Assembly (NCBI GenBank): GCA_965141735.1
Contig: CBCSOX010000181.1
Location: forward strand, 1-5,338
Origin: Massilioclostridium sp965141735
GTDB lineage: Bacteria; Bacillota; Clostridia; Oscillospirales; Ruminococcaceae
Reading direction: 5' to 3'
Length of the DNA stretch: 5,338 nt
The position numbers were made by a program, and so were the translations under genes. Positions 1-4,440 of this stretch are shown here, piece by piece. A model generated the notes under the pieces. It saw only the letters and a list, made by a program, of their open reading frames with translations. It was not told the origin of the DNA and made no database searches. How positions within the stretch are numbered: position 1 is the first letter of the stretch; every line of letters begins with the position of its first letter.

Positions 1-49
1 CAGCCATCAGAATCAGGCCGACGATTGCAGTCAAAATTCTCTGCTTCAT
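1..49 (-). CDS. cdsA: Phosphatidate cytidylyltransferase (CDP-diacylglycerol synthase), N-terminal fragment
   Basis: Only the first 16 codons are inside the window, reading MKQRILTAIVGLILMA; the rest lies past position 1. The basic start followed directly by a hydrophobic helix matches the usual N-terminus of CdsA (MKxRILTAIVG...). CdsA is an integral membrane enzyme that makes CDP-diacylglycerol from CTP and phosphatidic acid for phospholipid synthesis. The position supports the call, because cdsA follows uppS in many Firmicutes. The ATG at 49-47 is chosen because a strong GGAGG at 60-56 sits 6 bases upstream. An in-frame ATG at 64-62 would add MRRLS but overlaps no suitable ribosome binding site. 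The gap to uppS is unusually long, about 280 bases, because of an inserted element. No catalytic motif is visible, so the call rests on the N-terminus and gene order. Confidence 0.82.
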   Translation of the reverse strand, partial: MKQRILTAIVGLILMA

Positions 50-55
50 AGAAAG

Positions 56-60
56 CCTCC
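56..60 (-). promoter_or_regulatory. Ribosome binding site of cdsA
   Basis: GGAGG on the minus strand, 6 bases before the ATG at 49-47. It decides the start in favour of this ATG over the in-frame ATG at 64-62, which lies upstream of the GGAGG. Confidence 0.8.
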
Positions 61-161
61 GCATCTGTTTGTAATAAGGGCGTTGCCTTGTAATGCGGGG
101 AATTGCTGCCAAAACCCTGTACTGGCGCGCGAACTCCCCCGTGTTGTTCCGACGTCCCTAG

Positions 162-179
162 GTAACCGCTGAATCAATC
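162..179 (+). repeat. Terminal inverted repeat, cdsA-proximal copy
   Basis: GTAACCGCTGAATCAATC, matching the reverse complement of 312-329 at 15 of 18 positions. The inner part CGCTGA.TCAATC is the best conserved. Confidence 0.7.
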
Positions 180-242
180 GCGCCTAATGGCTCAGCGCAC
201 AACTTGCGGTCGGATTTCGTCCATTTCCGCGTCAAAATGCTC

Positions 243-260
243 CGAATACAGTGGTATTCG
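243..260. repeat. Perfect 7-bp hairpin at the centre of the inverted-repeat element
   Basis: CGAATAC (243-249) and GTATTCG (254-260) are exact reverse complements around a 4-base loop. The hairpin lies close to the midpoint of the 162-329 element and would cap the longer imperfect stem. Confidence 0.7.
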
Positions 261-311
261 TCCGCTTTTTTGCTTGAACTGTCTCAAAATCCGTCTCGAA
301 TCTATACATCG

Positions 312-329
312 GATTGAATCAGCGCTTCC
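312..329 (-). repeat. Terminal inverted repeat, uppS-proximal copy
   Basis: On the minus strand GGAAGCGCTGATTCAATC, the partner of 162-179. It begins immediately after the CTAG that contains the uppS stop codon. Confidence 0.7.
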
Positions 330-1034
330 CTAGATGCCGCCAAACCTTCTGTTGCGGCGGGCAAATTCTTCAAGCGCTGCATTTAAATGCTTTTCGCTGA
401 AATCCGGCCAAAGAATGTCATCCATAAAGATATATTCCGCATAGGCACTCTGCCAGATTAAAAAATTTGAAAGGCGGTATTCCCCGCTCGGGCGGATGAT
501 CAAATCGACTTCCGGCATCCCGGCGGTGTAGAGATGGTCCGCCACAGTTTGTTCGCCGATCTCGTCAGCGGAGAGCGTCCCCTGCTGCACCTGCTCAACA
601 ATAGTCTTGACGGCATGGGTGATTTCATTCCGCCCGCCGTAATTGATTGCGATATTGAGGTTGAGCCCGGTCATCTCCTTGCTCGCGTCCTCTGCCTCGA
701 CGATCAAGTCACGGATTTCCTGGTCAAACACGCTCAGGTCGCCGATAAAGCGGGTGCGGATATTTTCCTTGAGGTATTTGTGCGCCTCTTTGAGATAGTC
801 ACGCAGCAGCTTGATGATCGCGTCGATTTCCTCCTGCGGGCGCTTCCAGTTTTCGGTGGAAAAGGCGTAGACCGTCAGGTAACCGATCCCCTTCTTGTTG
901 CAGGCGCGCACGATCTTGCGAAACGTCTGGGCGCCGACCGTGTGCCCCGCCTTACGGGGCAGGCCGCGCTTCTTGGCCCAGCGTCCGTTGCCGTCCATGA
1001 TCAGGCCAATGTGTTTGGGCAGATTGTTTTCCAT
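330..1034 (-). CDS. uppS: Undecaprenyl diphosphate synthase (cis-isoprenyl transferase)
   Basis: This 234-residue protein adds isopentenyl units to farnesyl diphosphate to give the C55 carrier used in peptidoglycan and other envelope polymers; it works as a soluble or membrane-associated dimer. All the family motifs are present: HIGLIMDGNGRWA at 8-20 with the catalytic Asp at 14, GH at 30-31, YAFSTENW at 56-63, NIAINYGGRNEI at 127-138, and DLIIRPSGEYRLSNFLIWQ at 177-195 with the Arg and Glu that bind diphosphate and magnesium. WPDF at 209-212 is also typical. Pro replaces the Thr of the textbook RTSGE motif, which I regard as ordinary variation. It is slightly shorter than the E. coli and Bacillus enzymes (about 250-260), but no motif is lost. 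AGGAGG at 1044-1039 lies only 4 bases before the ATG. frr is 74 bases upstream. The stop codon is part of a CTAG flanking an inserted element. Confidence 0.97.
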   Translation of the reverse strand: MENNLPKHIGLIMDGNGRWAKKRGLPRKAGHTVGAQTFRKIVRACNKKGIGYLTVYAFSTENWKRPQEEIDAIIKLLRDYLKEAHKYLKENIRTRFIGDLSVFDQEIRDLIVEAEDASKEMTGLNLNIAINYGGRNEITHAVKTIVEQVQQGTLSADEIGEQTVADHLYTAGMPEVDLIIRPSGEYRLSNFLIWQSAYAEYIFMDDILWPDFSEKHLNAALEEFARRNRRFGGI

Positions 1035-1061
1035 ACATCCTCCTGTGCGGGTAAAATGAGA

Positions 1062-1093
1062 GTGGGGAGCCCAAATCCTTCAAGCTCCCCCAC
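1062..1093 (-). other. Hairpin between frr and uppS, possible weak terminator or processing site
   Basis: On the minus strand GTGGGGGAGC (1093-1084) pairs with GCTCCCCAC (1070-1062) around a 13-base loop, with one bulged base. The stem is GC-rich and lies 15 bases after the frr stop. What follows on the minus strand is TCTCATTTTA, not an uninterrupted T run, so it is at best a weak intrinsic terminator. It may instead attenuate transcription, protect the frr 3' end or guide mRNA processing. The stem is seen; the role is inference. Confidence 0.55.
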
Positions 1094-1108
1094 GATCCTT
1101 TTATTTCA

Positions 1109-1663
1109 TTAGATCTCCATGATCTCTTTTTCTTTGCCGGCCGCCACATTGTCGATTTCCTTACAGAATTTGTCGACCATGTTTTGCAGTTTCTTTTCGC
1201 CGTCCTTGATCTCGTCTTCGCTGACTGAGCCCTCTTTTTTGATCGCTTTAAATTTGTCCATCGCGTCGCGGCGGATGTTGCGGACTGCAACTTTTGCATC
1301 CTCCCGCATTTTGTGGACCTCTTTGACAATCTCCTTGCGGCGCTCCTCGGTGAGCTGCGGGAATGCGATGCGGATCACCTTGCCGTCGTTGGTCGGGTTG
1401 ATGCCGAGATCGGAGGCTTGAATTGCCTTTTCAATCGCCTTGAGGGAGGTTGCATCCCACGGGCTGATCACGAGGATTCTCGCCTCAGAGACCGAGACAG
1501 CGGCCATCTGGTTGATCTGGGTCGGTGTGCCGTAGTAATCGACGAGGATTTTGTCGAGGACGTTCGGGTTGGCGCGTCCTGCGCGAATGGTGGTGTACTC
1601 ATGCTCCAGGCGCTCCACCGTTTTGTGCATCTTCGATTCGGATTTCTCGAGTAATTCTTTCAT
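1109..1663 (-). CDS. frr: Ribosome recycling factor
   Basis: This 184-residue protein works with EF-G to split post-termination ribosomes in the cytoplasm. Its length is standard for the family (about 185). Characteristic segments are visible: the helical N-terminus, RAGRANP at 27-33, YYGTPTQINQMA at 43-54 (start of the beta domain), NPTNDGKVIRI at 89-99, P.LTEERR at 102-109, and VRNIRRDA at 127-134 with the conserved Arg cluster of the three-helix domain. The C-terminal part is highly charged and helical, as expected for the L-shaped tRNA-like fold. A GAGGAG sequence around 1673-1679 is the ribosome binding site for the ATG at 1663-1661. The start lies 26 bases after the pyrH stop, so the two are co-transcribed. 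The pyrH-frr pair is one of the most conserved gene neighbourhoods in bacteria. Nothing is odd about it. Confidence 0.98.
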   Translation of the reverse strand: MKELLEKSESKMHKTVERLEHEYTTIRAGRANPNVLDKILVDYYGTPTQINQMAAVSVSEARILVISPWDATSLKAIEKAIQASDLGINPTNDGKVIRIAFPQLTEERRKEIVKEVHKMREDAKVAVRNIRRDAMDKFKAIKKEGSVSEDEIKDGEKKLQNMVDKFCKEIDNVAAGKEKEIMEI

Positions 1664-1689
1664 GGTGTGTCTCTCCTCTGCGTGTTTGT

Positions 1690-2394
1690 TTATTTTACGA
1701 TCGTGCCGATCTGTTCGCCGGCAGCTGCTTTGACAATGTTGGCGGGGTCGTTCAGGTTAAAGACGAGAATCGGGATGTTGTTGTCCTTGCACATCGCGGC
1801 GGCGGTGCTGTCCATGACATTGAGACCCTCGGCAATCACCTGATCAAAGGTGAGCTCGTCGTACTTGACTGCGTCGGCATATTTGTTGGGGTCTTTGTCA
1901 TAAACACCGTCGACCATCGTCGCCTTAAAGATAATATCCGCTTCGATCTCCGCCGCGCGCAGCGAAGAGGCGGTGTCGGTCGAGAAAAACGGGTTTCCGG
2001 TGCCGCAGCCAAAAATGACAATCCGGCCCTTTTCCAGATGGCGCATCGCCTTGTTTCGAATGTAAGGCTCTGCAACCTGCTGCATCGAGATCGCTGTCTG
2101 GACGCGGACAATGGCGCCCTGCTCCTCGAGAACATCAGCGACTGCGAGCGCATTCATCGTCGTGCCGAGCATACCGATGTGGTCCGCGCGGGTGCGGTCC
2201 ATCGCCCCGCTGGAACGGCCGCGCCAGAAGTTGCCGCCGCCGACGACAATTGCGACTTCCACCCCCATGTCAGACATCTTTTTGATCTGCTCGCAGATCT
2301 TTATGATCACATCGTAATCCAATCCAAATTTTTTCTCTCCTGCAAGCGCTTCTCCGCTGAGCTTGAGCAGGACGCGTTTATACTTTGGCTCCAT
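1690..2394 (-). CDS. pyrH: UMP kinase (uridylate kinase)
   Basis: PyrH phosphorylates UMP to UDP with ATP, a cytosolic hexameric amino-acid-kinase-fold enzyme at the branch to UTP, CTP and UDP-sugars. With the ATG at 2394-2392 it is 234 residues long, typical for the family. Motifs in order: KLSGE at 11-15 (phosphate-binding Lys), VGGGNFWRG at 51-59, DH.GMLGTTMNA at 71-82 (UMP site), GTGNPFFSTDTA at 131-142, KATMVDGVYDKDP at 157-169 (nucleotide site), and DSTA at 195-198. A TTG at 2400-2398 would give two extra residues, but it abuts the GGAGG at 2405-2401 with no spacing, while the ATG sits 6 bases away; the ATG is therefore the better start. A dedicated promoter lies upstream at 2468-2440 and the tsf terminator before that, so pyrH opens its own transcription unit with frr and uppS. 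Confidence 0.97.
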   Translation of the reverse strand: MEPKYKRVLLKLSGEALAGEKKFGLDYDVIIKICEQIKKMSDMGVEVAIVVGGGNFWRGRSSGAMDRTRADHIGMLGTTMNALAVADVLEEQGAIVRVQTAISMQQVAEPYIRNKAMRHLEKGRIVIFGCGTGNPFFSTDTASSLRAAEIEADIIFKATMVDGVYDKDPNKYADAVKYDELTFDQVIAEGLNVMDSTAAAMCKDNNIPILVFNLNDPANIVKAAAGEQIGTIVK

Positions 2395-2400
2395 TGTCAA

Positions 2401-2405
2401 CCTCC
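2401..2405 (-). promoter_or_regulatory. Ribosome binding site of pyrH
   Basis: GGAGG on the minus strand followed by the 6-base spacer TTGACA and then ATG. This spacing supports the ATG at 2394 and argues against the TTG at 2400, which would begin directly at the end of the Shine-Dalgarno sequence. Confidence 0.8.
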
Positions 2406-2410
2406 ATCTT

Positions 2411-2430
2411 AGACAGTTATTCGATTGTCT
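2411..2430 (-). other. Small inverted repeat in the pyrH leader
   Basis: AGACA (2411-2415) and TGTCT (2426-2430) are exact reverse complements around a 10-base AT-rich loop, ending 5 bases before the pyrH GGAGG. The stem is only 5 bp, so it may be a weak leader hairpin or coincidence. Confidence 0.3.
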
Positions 2431-2439
2431 TTCACATCT

Positions 2440-2468
2440 ATTTTACAGGATTCTCACCAGGTTGTAAA
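2440..2468 (-). promoter_or_regulatory. Sigma-A-type promoter of pyrH-frr-uppS
   Basis: On the minus strand a -35 box TTTACA (2468-2463), a 17-base spacer and a -10 box TAAAAT (2445-2440) match the housekeeping consensus at 5 of 6 bases each. Transcription would start near 2433, giving a leader of about 40 nt before the ATG at 2394. The promoter lies downstream of the tsf terminator, as expected for an independent unit. An AT-rich tract at 2482-2498 lies in a position suitable for an UP element. Confidence 0.8.
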
Positions 2469-2477
2469 GGCCCATTC

Positions 2478-2502
2478 CCTGAAAATTAAAAAATTGTTCA
2501 GG
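2478..2502. repeat. AT-rich interrupted palindrome upstream of the pyrH promoter
   Basis: TTCAGG (2497-2502) pairs with CCTGAA (2478-2483), and inside these AATT pairs with AATT around an A/T centre, with one unpaired base. It lies just upstream of the -35 box. It could be an UP element that binds the RNA polymerase alpha subunit, a regulator site, or chance in an AT-rich tract. Confidence 0.4.
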
Positions 2503-2539
2503 CGTTCAAACTTTCTCTATATACTGGCCCTTTGCGCAC

Positions 2540-2572
2540 AAAAAAGGCCGCCGCGCATCGACGCGGCAGCCT
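2540..2572 (-). terminator. Rho-independent terminator of rpsB-tsf
   Basis: On the minus strand AGGCTGCCGCG (2572-2562) pairs with CGCGGCGGCCT (2555-2545) over 11 bp, with one G-U wobble and a 6-base loop, and is followed at once by a run of T. It lies 14 bases after the tsf stop. It ends the ribosomal unit before the pyrH promoter. Confidence 0.95.
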
Positions 2573-2586
2573 CTCTTAACAGAATC

Positions 2587-3498
2587 CTATTGAATCATAC
2601 CGGCAACTTCGTCAGCAAAGTTGTCGTTTCTCTTCTCGATGCCCTCGCCTTTTTCAAAGCGGATGAATTTGACGACTTCGATCTTGCCACCGAGCTCTTT
2701 GGCCGTGTTCGCGGTGTACTGGGCAATGGTCACATCGCCGTCTTTGACGAACGGCTGATCGAGCAGGCAGACTTCTTTGTAGTATTTGTTGATTCTGCCG
2801 TTGACCATCTTCTCAGCGATCGCAGCGGGCTTGCCCTCGTTCATCGCCTGGACGGTGAGAATTTCTTTTTCCTTGTCGAGAACCTCGGAAGGCACTTCGT
2901 CGCGGTTGAGATACTGCGGGAATGCAGCGGCAATCTGCATTGCCACGTCCTTGCCATAGGCCTTAAATTCCGGTTTGTCAGCGAGATCGGTGTCGAATTT
3001 CACCATGACACCAATTTTTCCCTCGCCGTGCACATAGGAGACAAGGTCGCCCTCCATGCGCTCAAAACGGCGGATTTTAATGTTTTCACCAATGGTGAGG
3101 ATTTTGTCACGCAGAGCCTCTTCGACCGTCATATCCGTGCCGTCGAGTTTGAGAGCGTTGAGCGCCTCAACATCCGCCGGAGCTTCATTGAGAACAGTAG
3201 TTGCAACCGCGTTGACAAATGCGACAAAGTCTTTGTTTTTTGCAACAAAGTCGGTTTCTGCATTGACTTCGAGAACAACACCTGCTTTTTTCGCTTCGTC
3301 GATTACCGAGACAACGAGACCCTCAGCCGCGATGCGGCCCGCTTTTTTCGCAGCCGCTGCGAGGCCCTTCTCACGAAGGAGCTCGATTGCTTTATCCATA
3401 TCGCCCTCAGCTTCGGTGAGAGCCTTCTTGCAGTCCATCATGCCTACGCCGGTTCTCTGGCGCAGAGCCTGTACGTCTTTTGCAGTAAATGCTGCCAT
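2587..3498 (-). CDS. tsf: Translation elongation factor Ts
   Basis: EF-Ts is the nucleotide exchange factor that releases GDP from EF-Tu in the cytoplasm. This 303-residue protein has the standard full length for a bacterial EF-Ts. The N-terminal UBA-like domain carries LRQRTGVGMMDCKKAL at 12-27 and the KKAGRIAAEG linker at 51-60. The core begins with EVNAETDFVAKN at 77-88, the family signature that holds the Asp and Phe known to disturb the EF-Tu magnesium site. YVHGEGKIGVMV at 155-166 and MVNGRINKYYKEVCLLDQPFVKD at 231-253 fit the two subdomains and the C-terminal region. GGAGG lies 10 bases before the ATG at 3498-3496. The start is 33 bases after the rpsB stop, so both genes share one transcript, and a strong terminator follows the TAG stop. 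Nothing is unusual. Confidence 0.98.
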   Translation of the reverse strand: MAAFTAKDVQALRQRTGVGMMDCKKALTEAEGDMDKAIELLREKGLAAAAKKAGRIAAEGLVVSVIDEAKKAGVVLEVNAETDFVAKNKDFVAFVNAVATTVLNEAPADVEALNALKLDGTDMTVEEALRDKILTIGENIKIRRFERMEGDLVSYVHGEGKIGVMVKFDTDLADKPEFKAYGKDVAMQIAAAFPQYLNRDEVPSEVLDKEKEILTVQAMNEGKPAAIAEKMVNGRINKYYKEVCLLDQPFVKDGDVTIAQYTANTAKELGGKIEVVKFIRFEKGEGIEKRNDNFADEVAGMIQ

Positions 3499-3531
3499 GA
3501 TTTTATTTCCTCCTCAAAATTTGAAATCGAA

Positions 3532-4275
3532 TTATTCTGCCGCTGCTTCTTCAGCCGGTGCTTCCTCTGCCGCTTCCTCAGCAACCTCGGTCGCGCCCTG
3601 TTTCGCTTCCATCACAGCGTTTGCCATAACACCCGAGATGAGTTTGACAGCGCGGATCGCGTCGTCGTTGCCCGGGATTACGTAGTCGATTTCGTCCGGA
3701 TCACAGTTGGTGTCGACGATGGCGACAACTGGGATGCCGAGCTTTTTCGCTTCAGCAACTGCAATTTTTTCCTTGCGGGGGTCAACAACAAAGAGTGCGC
3801 CCGGAAGCTTCTTCATGTTTTTGATACCGCCGAGGAATTTCTCGAGCTTTTCAATTTCAAGGTTGAGCTTGATGACTTCTTTTTTCGGGAGAAGGGCAAA
3901 GGTGCCGTCTTCTTCCATTTTGCGCAGCTGTTTGAGACGGTCGATCCGGGTGCGGATAGTCTTGAAGTTGGTCATCATGCCGCCGAGCCAACGGGCGTTG
4001 ACAAAGTGCATGCCGCAACGGGTCGCCTCTTCTTTAATCGATTCAGCCGCCTGTTTTTTGGTGCCTACAAACAGGATCTCCTCGCCGTTTGCCGCGAGCT
4101 CGTTGACGAAATTGTACGCCTCTTCGAGTTTGCGGACGGTCTTCTGAAGGTCGATGATGTAGATGCCGTTTCTTTCGGTGAAGATGTAACGAGCCATTTT
4201 CGGGTTCCATCTTCTGGTCTGGTGTCCGAAGTGGACGCCTGCTTCGAGTAACTGTTTCATAGAAACTACTGCCAT
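3532..4275 (-). CDS. rpsB: Small ribosomal subunit protein uS2
   Basis: S2 is a late-assembling protein of the 30S subunit, located between head and body, and it needs S1 or an equivalent for stable function in some species. The 247-residue product has the family motifs: LLEAGVHFGHQTRRWNPKM at 9-27, FVGTKKQA at 69-76, RWLGGMMTNF at 95-104, the coiled-coil-like charged segment about 105-150, DPRKEKIAVAEA at 165-176, IPVVAIVDTNCDPD at 181-194 and VIPGNDDAIRAV at 199-210. The end, 228-247, is a low-complexity Ala/Glu acidic tail, common in clostridial S2 and probably disordered. AGGAGG at 4289-4284 precedes the ATG at 4275-4273 by 8 bases. tsf follows 33 bases later, the classical pairing. A leader of about 127 nt with possible secondary structure precedes the gene and could mediate feedback. 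Confidence 0.98.
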   Translation of the reverse strand: MAVVSMKQLLEAGVHFGHQTRRWNPKMARYIFTERNGIYIIDLQKTVRKLEEAYNFVNELAANGEEILFVGTKKQAAESIKEEATRCGMHFVNARWLGGMMTNFKTIRTRIDRLKQLRKMEEDGTFALLPKKEVIKLNLEIEKLEKFLGGIKNMKKLPGALFVVDPRKEKIAVAEAKKLGIPVVAIVDTNCDPDEIDYVIPGNDDAIRAVKLISGVMANAVMEAKQGATEVAEEAAEEAPAEEAAAE

Positions 4276-4283
4276 GTTTGGTT

Positions 4284-4289
4284 CCTCCT
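4284..4289 (-). promoter_or_regulatory. Ribosome binding site of rpsB
   Basis: AGGAGG with an 8-base spacer to the ATG at 4275. A second GGAGG at 4313-4309 lies farther upstream and leads to no usable long reading frame. Confidence 0.85.
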
Positions 4290-4336
4290 ATTTGGTTACA
4301 AAATGTTTCCTCCGCAACGCTTGACGCGCCCTGCGA

Positions 4337-4350
4337 CTGCCTTGGGGCAG
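4337..4350 (-). other. Hairpin in the rpsB leader
   Basis: CTGCC and GGCAG form an exact 5-bp stem with a 4-base loop CCAA on the minus strand. It has no following T run, so it is not a terminator. It lies inside the larger region bounded by 4398 and 4321 that could close as a multibranched fold. Confidence 0.55.
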
Positions 4351-4408
4351 CACCGTGCCGGCGCAAGCAGTGCGTGTGTATTACGCTCTCTGGCGCAATT
4401 TCCTATCT

Positions 4409-4437
4409 ATTTTACCACAATCAGCCTGATTATGCAA
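4409..4437 (-). promoter_or_regulatory. Sigma-A-type promoter of rpsB-tsf, with extended -10
   Basis: On the minus strand TTGCAT (4437-4432), a 17-base spacer and TAAAAT (4414-4409) fit the housekeeping consensus well. TGG directly before the -10 box gives an extended -10 element (TGn). The -35 box begins 3 bases after the stop of the upstream DUF368 gene. A perfect 6+1+6 palindrome occupies the spacer. Confidence 0.82.
4419..4431. promoter_or_regulatory. 13-bp palindrome in the rpsB promoter spacer, possible operator
   Basis: AATCAG (4419-4424) and CTGATT (4426-4431) are exact reverse complements around one base. The palindrome lies wholly between the -35 and -10 boxes, where a bound regulator would block or remodel RNA polymerase. 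A palindrome this short can arise by chance in a window of this size, so the role is speculative. Confidence 0.35.
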
Positions 4438-4440
4438 GAC

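Larger units (their letters stand above)
158..333. mobile_element. MITE-like element with terminal inverted repeats, flanked by CTAG
   Basis: The sequence between two CTAG tetranucleotides (158-161 and 330-333) is 168 bp (162-329). Its ends form imperfect terminal inverted repeats: 162-179 reads GTAACCGCTGAATCAATC, and the reverse complement of 312-329 reads GGAAGCGCTGATTCAATC, 15 of 18 identical. Counting the CTAGs, 19 of 22 match. Further nested inverted repeats lie inside (211-217 with 287-293, and 243-249 with 254-260), so much of the element can fold as one long imperfect hairpin. No open reading frame of note is present, so it would need a transposase supplied elsewhere. The flanking CTAG could be a 4-bp target duplication, as for IS elements that target YTAR-like sites, or the outermost part of the repeats; CTAG is self-complementary, so the sequence alone cannot decide. 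It could also be a non-mobile structured RNA region. The mobile origin is inference from architecture. Confidence 0.6.
4276..4402 (-). promoter_or_regulatory. Structured 5' leader of rpsB, candidate autoregulatory RNA
   Basis: The predicted transcript start near 4402 leaves about 127 nt before the rpsB ATG, long for a leader. It contains a perfect small hairpin (CTGCC at 4350-4346 with GGCAG at 4341-4337, loop CCAA). The segment TTGCGCC occurs twice (4398-4392 and 4366-4360), and both copies can pair with GGCGC and downstream CAA(G) at about 4330-4320. S2 represses its own operon through the mRNA leader in proteobacteria; whether this leader does so is inference. A second GGAGG (4313-4309) lies 20 bases upstream of the real Shine-Dalgarno. 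Confidence 0.45.

Noticed and set aside
62..64. Upstream in-frame ATG for cdsA
   Set aside because: The strong GGAGG lies downstream of it and is correctly spaced for the ATG at 49-47.
61..157. A separate promoter for cdsA
   Set aside because: I found no pair of -35 and -10 boxes with 16-18 bases between them; the nearest TTGGCA and TACAA-like boxes are about 14 bases apart.
486..494. RPSGE in place of RTSGE in UppS as a possible active-site defect
   Set aside because: The functional Arg, Ser, Gly and Glu are all kept, and Thr-to-Pro here appears to be ordinary variation in Firmicutes.
1062..1093. Calling the frr-uppS hairpin a true intrinsic terminator
   Set aside because: The stem is followed by TCTCATTTTA rather than a continuous T run, so it is listed only as a hairpin.
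534..1112. Plus-strand open frame of 192 codons opposite uppS
   Set aside because: It is a shadow of uppS with no recognisable domain.
952..1329. Minus-strand frame overlapping the end of frr and the start of uppS
   Set aside because: It is an out-of-frame, Arg/Lys/Ser-rich shadow of two real genes.
1525..2412. Plus-strand open frame of 295 codons opposite pyrH and frr
   Set aside because: It is antisense to two well-conserved genes and has no motif of its own.
2425..4251. A 608-codon open frame on the plus strand
   Set aside because: It lies antisense to tsf and rpsB, both certain genes. Its length follows from the codon use of the opposite strand, its product is repetitive in Phe, Asp and Val without any family motif, and it has no ribosome binding site.
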